The notes: generated by a model not told the origin, from the sequence alone. A stretch of 64,000 nucleotides of DNA from Orobanche coerulescens (GCA_033398695.1 CM065818.1:56762001-56826000), one strand, 5' to 3'. Positions 1 through 11,512 are shown, counted from the first letter of the stretch. Numbers and translations: made by a program.

Positions 1-802
1 AGAGTGGACTTATTTGTTTATCTTATCAATCCATTGCAAGGCTTGATTCCTTTTCAATTCCGACCGTTTGAAAGACTTTCTTGAGAGCGCCGTTATTCTT
101 GATTAGAATAGGTATAAAGTCTTCAGAGCGCGGATCTTGATGAATATTTAGTTCCTTGCTTTCCGGGAATCTTTCAAGTTTGTCTCCTACGTCCGCATGT
201 GATTTTCCGTGAATGTTGACTTTCAACGCTTGCTGACGTGGACTAAGTATCTTGGATGATAACTTTACTGAGAACTTTATCTGATACTTCTTGGTCAAAG
301 CTGCCTGAAGTGCAGTCAACCTTCTATGATGTAAAGTTCTCTGATTTGAAGTCCTCTGAATTTCTCTACTCTGGACTTCTCTGATCTGAACTTCTCTGAG
401 ATGATTTCTCTGCTATGAACTTCTCTGTTCTGGACTTCTCTGATCTGAACTTCTATGATCTGAAGTGAAGTTCTCTGTCCCGAAGTTCTATAACTTGAAG
501 TCTCTGACTTGAAGTTCTATGACTCAAAGTTCTCTAACTTGGACTTCTCTGAGGTAAAGTCCTCTGAGCTGGATGAACTTCTCTGATCTTCACTTATCTG
601 AACTTCTTTGAAATACAGTTCTCTGTTCTGTACTTAGTCGATTTTACAACTGATCAATAATAATAAGCCTAAAAACTTATAAGGCCTAAAGAAGATACTC
701 ATTTGGTTCTTCTTTACATTTTTCCAAGTACTTTAAACATACATTTGGATAATGAATCAATACGAGGATGACATCATCAAAATCTAATAGGTATTCCTAA
801 CA
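1..802 (-). mobile_element. Cop1 3' LTR (partial, runs off the window)
   Basis: Read on the minus strand, an LTR starts with TGTTAGGAA at 802, directly after a G-rich polypurine tract and downstream of the Cop1 coding region. It runs off the left edge. A coding-like stretch at 26-319 (97 codons, starting MTALQAALTKKYQ) resembles no family I know and is probably chance or an LTR leader peptide. By eye this LTR is only weakly similar to the LTR at 5023-6296, so the pair is either very old or belongs to two related elements. Boundary call is good; family pairing is uncertain. Confidence 0.65.
330..640. repeat. Degenerate ~15-bp tandem repeat in the Cop1 LTR
   Basis: Variants of GAACTTCTCTGATCT recur about every 15-16 bases for roughly 300 bases, with drift in each copy. 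It lies inside the Cop1 LTR, between its left part and the A/T-rich sequence near the polypurine tract. In minus orientation this is the U3 half of the LTR, so it may be an enhancer-type repeat; that role is inferred from position only. Confidence 0.75.
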
Positions 803-805
803 AAT

Positions 806-818
806 CCCCCCTATTTTG
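806..818 (-). other. Cop1 polypurine tract
   Basis: On the minus strand AAAATAGGGGGG is followed by ATT and then the LTR start TGTTAGG. This is the normal place for the plus-strand DNA primer of an LTR retrotransposon, and it fixes the element's orientation. Confidence 0.8.
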
Positions 819-1050
819 ATAATGGCAAAACTAAAGCATTCAAATACAAATAAGTCTGCACAAATAAAGTGCATGAAAGAAATCAAACTCATTCTTCCTT
901 TGAGACAACTAGTGGTTGTCATTCAAATGACTGTTAATATTACATTACAGTGCAGTCTTTGAATGATACAAAATACAAGTAGATGCCAGAAATTTTACAG
1001 GTAAATCTCAAACTAAAATTACAAGTAAATAAAATTGTAGGATAATCTAT

Positions 1051-2190
1051 CTATCTCCCTCTTCCTCTAGAAAACTTCAACTTGGATGAAGGGATAGACC
1101 TTAAAGGCTTTGCACCAATTGGCTTTTTGGAAACGGGAGCTAGTCCATATTTCCTTCTGACTACCAAGGATGCAAATTCTTGTTCCTCGGGAGATGTGAA
1201 GCTATTCTCAACACAGTTTCTTAATCTCCTTCTGAAGAGCCAGTTTATCCAGGTCATTATTCATCAAGGTGGGAGCATCTTCAGGTGTGAAATTGGGGAT
1301 CATAAGATAGGCATCAAACTTCTTGGCATATTTCTTCAGAATAGCCCAGAGCTTTGGCCAGGTTGAGGACATAAAATTTATGAATGACTGCTGTGGGGAA
1401 CAATCTTTCTCTTGGAGCAATTCCCAGAGATAGTATTTTTCTATAAACTGCTTCTTTGCTCCTCCCCACATATGTTCCATCTCAGCAGGCAAGAATTCCT
1501 AAACGAACCATAGATCTTTTCCCTCCGATTGAAATCTTTGCTCAGGTTCCTGCCTGGTCCTTCTCTTCTTAGCTGCAGGTTGATCTTCAGATGGTGCAGC
1601 CATCTCCTTTTGCTTCAGGTGAGAAGTTCCAGCTTGTATGAGAGGTAGGGTTTCTTCTCTACTCTTGCCTTTGCCTTCTATATCTTCCCTCTCTTCCCCC
1701 TGCCTAATCTCAGGTGCTCTGACGTGCTCTTTTCCTTTCTCTTCCCCCTTTTTGCGAGCATCAACAATCACTGTTAGCTGCTCCTCCACCCGATTCATAA
1801 AGTTAGACATGCCAAGAGGCATTTTGGAATTCATTGGTGTTGGAGAAGGGTCCTTCTTGTTGAGGAGAGTGTCTATCTTCAGGTTGTGGGACTGGAGATC
1901 GGGCTTCACTTCAGTTGCTAATAACTTGGCAACTGTCTCCTCGACAATCCGTCTGGTCAGTTCGGTCAGCTCAGGTGAGATAGGAATTGCAGGTGCCATC
2001 TGAGGGGCATTCTCACCCAAGTCCTCTTCGTCAACTAACCTTATTGCAGTGGATTTTTCTGAAGGTAGGCTTCGATCAGCTGGCTTCTGATCAGATGGGG
2101 TTTTGCCAGGTGTGCCTGATTTGTCCTCTTCAGGCTAATGCGAGCTAGATGCCTGATCAGGTGCACCATCAGCTCCATCATCTCTCTTCT
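1051..2190 (-). pseudogene. Cop1 unfamiliar C-terminal region replacing INT-RT-RH
   Basis: One minus-strand frame runs on from the protease through an acidic E/K tract into a region of about 330 codons that I do not recognise. Around 2140-2040 it is acidic and Pro/Ser-rich. Around 2020-1850 it looks helical (ELTELTRRIVEETVAKLL). Around 1590-1550 there is a basic cluster (AAKKRRTRQ) resembling a nuclear localisation signal. From 1492 to 1208 it is a Trp/Lys-rich, probably folded segment (EMEHMWGGAKKQFIEKYY). The frame is broken by single stops near 2137 and 1499 and by one frameshift near 1230, after which a basic tail ends in FSRGRGR at 1051. No integrase, RT or RNase H follows before the polypurine tract. 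A captured host fragment or a lineage-specific extra domain are both possible. Confidence 0.6.
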
Positions 2191-2345
2191 CATCTCCTTT
2201 ATTCTCTCCTTCTTCTTCCTTTTCTTCTCCTTTTTCTTCTTATTTTTCTTCTTATTTTTCTTCTTCTTTTTCTTCATTTTCTTTTTCTTTTTCTTTTTCT
2301 TTTTCATCTTCTTTTTCTTCTTCTGTTTTTTCAACTTCTTTTTCA
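2190..2345. repeat. Homopurine/homopyrimidine tract encoding a Glu/Lys-rich linker
   Basis: About 150 bases are almost purely C/T on the plus strand (TTCTTCTTTTTC-type units). On the minus strand, in the protease frame, they encode Glu/Lys runs, interrupted by two TAA codons created by single A-to-T changes. Slippage expansion is the likely origin. Long mirror-like purine tracts of this kind can form triplex DNA. Confidence 0.8.
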
Positions 2346-2600
2346 AATTCTATATAGAATTTGACCGAGAACTGTTTGTCACAGAAGTGGATAATACAAA
2401 GTAGAATATACTGTAAGCCTTCGACATAGGTTACGTCGGTGACTTTAAACTTTCCTACAAGCAGGGTTCCCTTCCCTCTTGTTCTTACTTTAAATTTTTC
2501 ACCGAATCGTACCTTTATACCACGACCTTGTACATAATCTGACAGCTTGCTAATATCTCCTGTCATGTGCCGAGAACATCCGTTGTCGAAGTACCAGATA
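2346..2600 (-). pseudogene. Cop1 copia protease domain
   Basis: The minus-strand frame reads WYFDNGCSRHMTGD near 2595-2560, matching the plant copia retropepsin start WYLDSGCSRHMTGD. The catalytic D-S-G is D-N-G here. The following stretch has the usual GKGTLLVGKF..VTYVEGLQYILL pattern of the domain. It would cleave the polyprotein in virus-like particles. The domain then continues without a stop into the acidic tract instead of the GAG-pre-integrase and integrase region. Confidence 0.8.
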
Positions 2601-4901
2601 TCCTTCTCCTTGATATCCTATAATTAAAGAAATTTGGTAGATTTAGGTCCCCTTTGATTATTAGATCCATGGGTGTTGGTGCCTTTTGGTACCCAAATTT
2701 GCCTGACAGCAATTGGTTTGTTGTAGGTTACTTTTGGTGCAGTCTTGCGAAATTTACGTACAGCAGGAACATATTCGCTGTTACCTTGATTATTATGCAT
2801 GAAAAATCTATGTTTTTGGTTCCAGTATGGTTGTCGTATCGTAGGGGGAACCATTTTCTTTGGTCTTACAGCTTGCCTTCTAGGTTTCCAACCGGATACC
2901 CATATCTGTTGGTGGTACTGCGTGACAGCCTATTTCCCGGATAGATATCGGGGCTCCTGTATCCAGTATCTAGGCGCATTGTACTGTTGGTAGTGTTGTG
3001 GTGTGTGCCTCTGATACTTAGATACATCCTTCTTTCTGGATGGCTGCTAGCACTATTGGTATGCTCGGGAAGCATACTATTAATTACGACTTACAGGTCT
3101 AGGAGGCTGAGATTTTTGCTACTTATGATAGGAACTTGGAGGCGGAATCGCAGCCTTTGCTGTACGACAGGCAGATGTAACCTTTGTGGGAATCGGGACC
3201 TCTTCGGGTTCAATAATAGGTTCCAATCCTCTGACGAACTCCGTACTAGTCCTTCCTTTGTGGGATAACGAGTTATATCCTAAGCCATGTTTATCATGGG
3301 CATACTTCCCAGTGCTTAGAATTTCTTCCATCCTTCTTGAAGATTTTTCAAATAATTTCAGGATGGTCTCGATTTCTCCTTCTCGTTTTTCGAGAGTTTG
3401 TACTCTAGCACTCTTGCACTCACTATAAGACTTTGCCTCATTTAGTTATTTTGCAAGTTGATGATTACCTTCCATGAGTTCTTCTTGAGTGACTTAGCTA
3501 TTTTTGCAATCCAAAGACATATTTTCATAGTTGTTTTTTAGCAAGTCGTTTTCGACTTTCAGCTCTAGGTTTATAATGCCAGCTGTATGTTTCCTTGTTT
3601 TAGCATCTCCTGGCCTTTTTGAATGGTTTTAAATTCATTCATCATATTTTCAAATGTATGAGATGAATTAATAGGAATAGTTGAGGTTGAGATTACCTCA
3701 TCATCGCTTTCATCATCATTCTCTATTTCTTTGGCCATAAAGCATATGTATGCTTTATTATCAATTTCATCGTCAGAGGAGTCACTATCAGTGATCGTCT
3801 GAAGGCACTCCTCGGTCTTGTTTGATGCGGGCGAGGCTTCTGATTCACCAATCAGGGCCTTGAGCTTATTTCTCCAGGCATGTCTCTTCTCATCCTTTTC
3901 CTGTTGCCCATCTTCAGGCAACTTTTGCACTTTTGGATGAGGACATTTATTTGCATATTGTCCTGGCTTCCTACAATTGTAGCGTAGGTTAGAATATCCA
4001 GATGAAGGCGATTCAGTGCTTACCCTGTTAAATGGCTTGGGCCTTTATGGGGCTTTTCCAGACTGTTTGATGAACTTTATGAATTTGTGCATGAGTAGGG
4101 CCATCTCGTCTTGTGACAGGATGTCATCGTCACTATCTGCTGCATTGATTGCCGATTTGGATGTGCTGGGTGCTGAACTCTGTCTCCTATCGGATACATC
4201 AGCCAGTGATGTAGTATAGGCAGGTAACTCTTCAGATTTCTCTCTCCTGTCGATATCATACTCGAATGCTTTCAGGTCATAGAAGAGATCAAAAGTGGAA
4301 ATATCATTTAAGTTACATGACACATGCATTGCTGTGGTTTTTATGTCCCATCAGGCAGGGAGTTATCTAAATATTTTCAAATTTTTTCCTTTTAGGAATA
4401 CATTTTACCCAATGATTCAACTTCACCGGCAATGTTGGTAAATGTGAGGTCAACCTCCCAAGCATTTCTGAAAATTTCATTTCAAAAGACTCAAATTGCC
4501 GAGTTAGTTTAGAAAATTTTATTTTCTTTTGAGAGCTCAGTAACATCGCAAATGAGCTTGAGTTCTTTCCAGATTTTTTTGGTTGTCTTACAGCTCTTTA
4601 CCTTAGAGAATGTGCTTTTGTCGAGAGTTAGAAACATCGCATTCTTTGCAATATTGTCCAGGTTCGCACGCTTGGGATCGTCCGTTGTCAACTGTTCGCG
4701 CGCCTTCTCAAGCATTTCAGCACGCGGCTGTCCTTCTATCCTAGCAACTGGATTGACCTTCATTATCTTTATTAGTCCTTCATGGATGGTGAAGATCATC
4801 TCTTCATGCATCGGTGCAAGATGAGCTTCCATCCTAATTCTCCAGTCATTGAACTCATTAATGGAAAACATAGGGATCTTATTGATCATGGAGGTGCCCA
4901 T
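2601..4901 (-). pseudogene. Cop1 copia gag, broken
   Basis: The Met at 4901 opens a typical copia N-terminal gag (FSINEFNDWRIRMEAHL; later KSCKTTKKIWKELKLIC, UBN2-type gag). Frameshifts and stops follow near 4509. The frame is picked up again at 4329-4045 (helical, ending LSQDEMALLMHKFIKFIKQ), in the zinc-knuckle region at about 3985-3938, at 3930-3571 (DSDSSDDEIDNKAYICFMA, a hallmark of this gag type), at 3331-3119 (coiled coil and DKHGLGYNS) and at 2854-2624 (RQIWVPKGTN). The zinc knuckle reads RYNCRKPGQYANKC, so the first Cys and the His are lost. Gag would package element RNA, but this copy cannot be functional. Confidence 0.85.
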
Positions 4902-5008
4902 TTTAGAAGTAGGATAAATTTTGAAAATATAATATTAAAGTTTTCAAAAGCTAGTGATTTGTAGATCTGATTCAGTTAAAAATCGACTTATTCTTTTTAG
5001 AATCAACC

Positions 5009-5020
5009 TCTCCGATACCA
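5009..5020 (-). other. Cop1 primer-binding site (tRNA-iMet type)
   Basis: The minus strand reads TGGTATCGGAGA two bases inside the LTR end, one or two changes from the usual initiator-tRNA-Met complement. It marks the 5' end of the Cop1 interior and supports minus-strand orientation. Confidence 0.85.
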
Positions 5021-5022
5021 TA

Positions 5023-6296
5023 TGTTGGCCATAGAGTATACAGTAAACATCTTGGAAAGGGGAGGTTGAATAAGTTGTATCTTTTTTCGAAGTTATTTGC
5101 ATAGCGGAAGTCTGATAATGAGTTGTTGTAAATACATCAACTAGGTAATCTCCTGTTTGTTTGATGCTTACATGGTTTTCATAATATATATACTCAAATC
5201 ACAGGTAAATATCAAAACAGTAAAGACATAATGTGAAATACGCACAGATATAAGTGGTTTGAGGTAAACCCCTCGACGTCCACTGGTCCTCCATGCCGGA
5301 GTAAAATATTTAATAAAATCACTACATATACATCTACGTAACTTTAACTAAACCAGTCTCTATATCATTCACATAAATTGATACAGTGACAACAGCTTGG
5401 GCCGTTCACACAGATTTTCTTTGGCTCTTTTGACTTGCTTTTTTTCACATAGATCGAAGCTTTATCTTCAATGCTATTCTTCTCACACAGGTCGGAATTA
5501 GCAAAGACTTAGTCCACACAGGGCTAAGGTTGATCTCAAAGTAAAGATAGGGTAGAATAAGTTCAAACAGCAGATGTATGCTATGATGATTGTTCGCTGT
5601 ACGATGTGTTGTTTGCATTGATGACTGTATATTTCTTCACTTTGAAGAGGTTGTATGCTCAGGAAATATACTGCTCTTTCTTAGCTGGATATTATGATTT
5701 GTCAGAGCTAAGTGTAAGATGATTGTGCGAGATAGTCACTTGTGTATCTGGAGTCCCTTCTTGACGATATTTATAACCTTGGGAATAGGTCCGTTACAAA
5801 TGTAACTGTTGGCTGGTCGGTGAGATTGAGACAGCTCTAATTGGCGGCTGCAGAATGTTTGAATTAAGGGCGATTCACATTTAATGCTTCAGACATTCTC
5901 TTTGACTTAGCATTAAATGCTCTTCAGTATGTTCATGCTGTTTTCTCTATCGACCTATTAAATGTTGTCCTAAATATTGCTTTAACCGTGAATAATTTAT
6001 GAATAAATAAAGTTTATTTCACAATGGTCTAAAGTTGTTCTCCAGTCCTGTTGGATATATTTTTTACTTTTCCGAAGTAAAATACCTACATCAAGATTGT
6101 TATATCCAACTTTCTTCATCTCTGCTATATAATATTGCAAGCACTATAGGAACGGACTATGTAGGAAGATCTCATGCTGTATGGGCAGGCTGTATGAAGT
6201 TTTCTAAGCTACCATACTTAGAGCAAAATGCTGAATTTGAAGACCTTATGCTGTAAGGTGACAATTACCAAAACAGGCTGTATATTTTTCCCAACA
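5023..6296 (-). mobile_element. Cop1 5' LTR (1274 bp)
   Basis: The segment is bounded by TGTTGGCC and TTCCCAACA, forming TGTTGG/CCAACA inverted ends, and abuts the primer-binding site at 5009-5020. Its right edge meets the RT coding sequence of Cop2, so Cop1 inserted into Cop2. A shorter TGTTGG..CCAACA interval (6049-6296) lies within it; I see no matching target duplication for that interval. The reading frame at 6035-6256 is not recognisable protein. Confidence 0.7.
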
Positions 6297-7615
6297 GTTG
6301 GTTGCCAAATGGTTTAAACAGAAAGAAGGTTATGATTCCTTCGATACAGATTCACAAGTACCTAGAGCAAATTCCATTAAAATGCTTATTGCTATTGATG
6401 CTTTGCACAGTCTCGAGATTCTTCAAATGGATGTGAAAAGCATGTTTTTGAATGGTGAATTAGAAGAAAAAAAATGTATGAAACAACCTGAAGGTTTCAT
6501 TGCACCTAGTCGGGTAAAGAAAGCGTGTAAACTTTTAAAATCATTGTATGGGCTAAAAAAAGCACCTAAACAATGGCATATGAAGTTTGACACAACTATT
6601 TTGGCAAATGGCTTTAAGATTGGTAAATGTGTCTATATTAAAGGCACATTTGAATCATTTGACATAGTTTGTCTATATATAGACGATATGTTGATCATGG
6701 GTAGTGGCAATGAAGTAATTGTGAATATAAAAAGGATGTTAAGTCAAAACTTTGACATGAAGGATTTGGGTTTAGCTGATTTAATTCTTGAAATTAAAAT
6801 TATCAAAACGTCGAAGGTATTTTCTTTTTGCAATCTCTATGTTGAAAATGTGCTCAAGAAATTCAACACTTTTGACACGCCACCTGTAAACATACCCATT
6901 GATAACAATATTCACTTAAGTAAGAATAGAAGTGATCCAGTGGGTCAAGTTAAATATTCAAGAGTAATCCAAAGCCTAATGAACGTTATAACTTGTACAA
7001 GGCCATATTTGGCAGTTTTTGTGAACAAGTTGAGTAGGTACACAAGTAATACGAGTAAAGAACACTAGAATGCATTGAATAGTGTTTTAAGATGCTTAAA
7101 GTACCACCAAAATTATGGATTATTTTATAGTAATTATCCTGCAGTGTTGGAAGAATATACTGATGCTAAATAGATTTTAGATACGAAAACTTCTTACTCT
7201 GCAAGTAGGCATGTATTTACCATTGGTGAAGCAGTGCCTTGAAATCCATCAAGTAAACTTGCATAGTCCGATCCATCATGGAATTGGAATTTATAGCTCT
7301 ATATAAGGCTGGAGAAGATGCTGAATGGATTCATAATTTCATGCAGATATTTCATGCTGGAAAAATAATGTGCTCAATGTTATGGTACACTACGATAGCC
7401 AAACTGCAATTAGAAGAGCACATGGCCTGATGTATAATGGTAAATCTCGATACATTCATTGAAGATATAATACCGTGAGATAATTGACCAAAAATAGAGT
7501 TATATCTATTGACTATGTGAGGTCAAATGTTCATTTGGAGGAATCACTCACAAAAGGTATGAGTGGATATCAATTTCATAAACTGGTAGAGGGAATAGGA
7601 TAAAAACCTATAGCT
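6297..7615 (+). pseudogene. Cop2 copia reverse transcriptase / RNase H remnant
   Basis: Open from 6298 to 7068 (256 codons), it starts inside RT at LVAKWFKQKEGYDSFDT and continues through QMDVKSMFLNGEL, KQPEGF, LYGLKKAPKQWH and the catalytic YIDDM motif near 6675-6700. After the stop at 7066 the RNase H part continues in pieces, interrupted by several stops. The C-terminal copia signature is still visible near 7490-7600 (RVISIDYVRSNVHLEESLTKG and, at the end, EGIG followed by a stop). Integrase and gag are missing because the element is interrupted on the left by Cop1 and its other half lies outside the window. It is dead. Confidence 0.9.
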
Positions 7616-8139
7616 TGAAAGAATGATCATAGTGGGTACTCAACCTTGAAGACTGGAGATTCCAGAAACCTAGTTCAACGAGAAAATAAATATATGAAAG
7701 TTCTATTGAAAGCACTTATTATAAATTTATTTCTACATAGATGTATAAAAGTTAAATCATGCGAGTCTAGTGAGATTAAGTCTTTAGACTTTTAATGGTT
7801 CCTTTTCCTTGAAGAGGAAAAGTATTGCAGGGTACTTTATAAAATGAGACCACCTATATAAGTGTGAGGACGGGCCGCCTCAAATAAACACTTAGAAAAC
7901 CATGGCCAAAACGGACACAACTATAAGAACAGAAGGTGTTGAGACATTGTTGTGTAAATATTGTTGACTCGATATACACTGAGGATGATTGGTTCAAGGT
8001 ACTGTATCTACTAAGTTGTTGGTATACTCGATGATATTTTACTTAGGAATGTTTAAAGCCACAAACTTTTTCACCATGCAGAAGTGTTTCATGGAAACTA
8101 GGTATGTGAGTCTACATTCATGCATACATTTCTTTCCAC
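7616..8139 (+). other. Cop2 3' untranslated interior
   Basis: About 520 A/T-rich bases lie between the end of the RNase H remnant and the polypurine tract. I see no coding potential or structural RNA in them. Confidence 0.6.
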
Positions 8140-8152
8140 TCATGTGGGGGAT
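8140..8152 (+). other. Cop2 polypurine tract
   Basis: CATGTGGGGGAT immediately precedes the LTR start TGTTGGAAAC, the standard copia arrangement. Confidence 0.85.
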
Positions 8153-9004
8153 TGTTGGAAACTAATTTAAGAAAATTGAGTTCTGACTCAATTTTGAACC
8201 AATTTAATGACAATAAAATATTAAATTTTGGGGAATTAAATGCTAAATTGTGAATCTACATTTTGAGATGATAAACATAGGATTTTATTTTTCTCAAAAT
8301 TAAATTCCGGTGAGAGAGAAATAAATGATTAAAGTTGGCTATTTAATTGAATTTAATGAAGAGGTAAAGTGGAATATGAAAGGTCATCTTATATTTAGAT
8401 AATAAAACTTTCTTGACTAGCTTATTAGTAAGAAGGTATATGGATAGTTCAACAAGCAAGTAGTCTATACTAGTGTGTCAGCACTCCGAAGCCCACATAC
8501 ACGTGTGTGCCAGTACTACCGCTACCCACCCTTCGATCTGTTCAGGCTCGGGCTATGTTCCTTTGACCTTTGACCTTGTCAGTTAGACTTTGGGCTGGAC
8601 TTGGGTGATTTGGGCCTTGGGGTTTGAGCTGAAACAACTGTGGTTTTTCCAGGTAGGCCCAATGAAATAATGTTCAAACTTTAACTAAACCCAATGGTGA
8701 AGCCTATGAATGACTCTTCTGAAACCTGAACCTAATTCTTTGAGTGACCTGACGTTACAGCTCAAGAGTTGGAGGTTACGGGGTTCATTATTTGCAGTGT
8801 TTTATAAGGCTATTACTTACAGTGAGTAATGGGCCATTGGCTCATATATTAAATGTCGTAATGCCTGTAAAACCCTCCATACGTGATGGATGAATTCTAG
8901 ACACTATAGAATGGGTCATATGCACTTCATTTTTGCACACAGAAAATAATAGTCATTTTCAGCATATTGATCATATCTTGTTTATTTCGTGCTTGTTTCC
9001 AACA
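8153..9004 (+). mobile_element. Cop2 3' LTR (852 bp)
   Basis: The LTR begins TGTTGGAAAC and ends with the exact reverse complement GTTTCCAACA, right after the polypurine tract. The partner LTR is not in the window, so its age and target duplication cannot be checked. An alternating purine/pyrimidine patch (ACACGTGTGTG) occurs near 8500. Confidence 0.88.
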
Positions 9005-11512
9005 GACAAAAGTTCGTCGGAATTCTGAGCTTTGTAGAGCACCTAACCCAGGAACATTGCAGCCGTATCTTGCAGACATGTTGCAAAGGTCGTCTGCTCT
9101 TATACAGGGATAAAATTGTCTTACAAAAGGAGTTCTACTCGCCTCTGCTTCCTTGAGTTCCAGTCCAGTTTTACATTTATTAGATATGAGATTCTTCAAG
9201 TTTCATTGTCATATTGTATCGTGACATATCTGGAGTCGGATACGTACTAATCATTCATGTGTAGGATTTTCAGGGCGGGCACGTGTTGTCATGTGTTGGT
9301 TTTAACCTCACATTTAGCTGTGCACACAAGACGTACTTCGTGAGGCTGATTAGGTATAAGACCACACGTATATTCGATTAATACCCGTTGGTCGCTTGTG
9401 CACGGACACATTTTTGAATCGGTCGTATCGTGATGTTTATCTTGAGCCTCATTGATTGGTCGTTCATTGTCCATGTATGACTGGGCATGTTCAATAATTG
9501 GGTTTGTCTTTGAAATTTCATATATGAGATTTGTATATGTTTGATGATTTTATTTTCTCGTATATGTGTCCCTAGGGTCCTTTATCGATTTCGTTGGAGT
9601 TTACCATATCATTAGTATTCTCATTCGTTATTGATTCTTTATCTATTTTGTTGGAGTTTACCATATCGTTGGTATTCTCATTCGCTGTTGATCCTTTATC
9701 GATTTCATTGGAGTTTACCATATCGTTGGTATTCTCATTCGTTGTTGATCCTTTATTGATTTCATTGGAGTTTACCATATTGTTGGTATTCTTGTTCGCT
9801 GTTGATCCTTTATTGACCTCGTCTGGAGTTTACCGTATCGTTGGTATCCTCGTTCGTTGTTGATCCTTTTATTGATCTTGTCTGGAGTTTATCGTATCGT
9901 TGGTATCCTCGTTCGTTGTTGATCCTTTATTGATCTTGTCTGGAGTTTACCGTATTGTTGGTATTCTCGTTCGATGTTGATCCTTTATTGATCTCGTTTG
10001 GAGATCATCACATCGTTGGTAATCTCGTTCGTTATTGATCCTTATTGATTTCGTTGGAGTTCACCATATCATTGGTAATCTTGTTCGTTATTGATCCTTA
10101 TTGATCTCGTTGGAGTTCACCACATTAAGGATCAATATCGTTCGTGATTGATCCTTGTTGATTTCGTTGGAGTTCACCATATTGTTGGTAATCTTGTTCG
10201 TTATTGATCTTTATTTATCTCGTTGGAGTTCACCATATCGTTGGTTGTCATTCGTTATTGATCCTTAATGATTTCGTTGGCATTCACCATATCGTTTGTA
10301 ATCTCGTTCGTTATTGAACCTTATTGATCCCGTTGGAGTTCACCATATCGTCGGTATTCTCGTTCGTTGTTGATCCTTTATTGATCTTGTTTGGAGTCTA
10401 CCTTGTCATTGGTATTCCCATTCGTCGTTGATCCTTTATTGATCTTGTTGGGGTTACCATATCGGCGGTATTCTCGTCCATTGTTGGTTCTTTGTTGATC
10501 TTGTGTGGAGTTTATCATGACGGCGATATCCTCGTTTGATGCATTGGTTGTTATTATTATTGATTGTGTGAGCATTCATACCTTGTATTGTTATTCGAAA
10601 CTTGTCATTGTTTCGGGCAGTTGATCTACAGATGTGTCGTGTATTATCGATTTTTATCATAATTGGGCTTCGATTGTGCGACCCAACGGACAGAATTGGA
10701 CATGGATGGATTATTCCATATTGGAAATATAATTATGTTTTGAGAATCTTGGCATCGTTTGAATACAGTACAGATGGTTATTTCTGAATTCATCGTCACT
10801 TGAGAATGCGAAGTGTGGATTGAGGTAAGGGTTGATATGATATGAGTTGCCACGAGTTGGTGAGGTTACTACGGTAAGATTTCATTGGAAATACTCTTAC
10901 TCTGTAATTATATTGATATGTAATTGTTTATGTTGATGTGATCGTTATCATTGTTGAGTATTATGGCGGACCCCATCGTTGGCTTTATCTTTTAGGTACT
11001 CGGAGTTCGAGCTAGTAGCGGTCGTGAAGGGATGATATTCCCGGGTGTTACTGGCTATGGCATGTATTTGAGACCGAGTATTTTCCTGACTGTTATGATT
11101 CCGCTGCAAATATATTTTTATCATGTCTATGTCTGTTGCGTGTGTTTTTTCAAATGGCTTTCCGGTATTTTAGAAACTCGCGTATACTTTTGAAACGGTC
11201 TTTTTGGTATCTTGCAAACTTGGTGTATTTTGCAAACTTTCTCAAACTATATTATCGGTTCGTGTAACTAATGACTTAACGTACGGTTGAAACTGTTGAA
11301 ACCTGGTGTTTTTGCCTTGTGCTTTCTAATGAAATTTTATGACGGTATTTGAGAACTATATTATGGAAATATTTAATTATTCGTAAAATATTACCATCAT
11401 TGCCTCTTTGGCGTGTTTGAAACGATTGCGACAATGATTTTAGCCTGTTGGGTTCCGGCGCGGGGCCCACGGCGCTGTAATATTCCCGGTTGGTTTTGGG
11501 GGTGTTACAACT
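9005..11512 (+). mobile_element. Old gypsy LTR fragment, plus strand
   Basis: The right end is a clear LTR terminus (GGGGGTGTTACA, ending 11512), like the end of Gyp3 at 47632. Around 9315-9370 the sequence (TGAGGCTGATTAGGTATAAG) matches the reverse complement of the Gyp1 LTR near 13490-13520, so this is a related LTR in opposite orientation. A U5-like block occurs at 10965-11100. The middle has expanded into a minisatellite. The left boundary is unclear: 9005-9290 may be flank of Cop2. Confidence 0.65.
9575..10525. repeat. 57-bp minisatellite, about 17 copies
   Basis: A unit of about 57 bases (TTGATCTCGTTGGAGTTTAC followed by CATATCGTTGGTATTCTCG and GTTCGTTGTTGATCC) recurs about 17 times, with unit starts spaced 54-59 bases and 5-20% drift by eye. 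The left units are nearly regular; later ones have small indels. Because 57 is a multiple of three, the minus strand of the leftmost units reads as a 19-residue repeat (ENTNDMVNSNEIDKGSTTN). It lies inside a gypsy LTR fragment, so coding is unlikely to be real. Confidence 0.9.

Noticed and set aside
26..319. Host gene encoding a 97-residue protein
   Set aside because: It lies inside the Cop1 LTR, with no recognisable motif or start context.
2041..2404. Poly-Lys and poly-Phe open frames on both strands
   Set aside because: They come only from the homopurine/homopyrimidine tract; the E/K frame linked to the protease is the one that fits.
6049..6296. Separate short solo LTR with TGTTGG..CCAACA ends
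   Set aside because: Flanking bases AGTCC and GTTGG do not match, and the interval fits as part of the Cop1 LTR.
9572..9863. Repeat proteins on both strands of the minisatellite; resemblance to a CRISPR array
   Set aside because: Units are contiguous without unique spacers, the period is 57, and the context is a plant LTR. Open frames follow from a period divisible by three.
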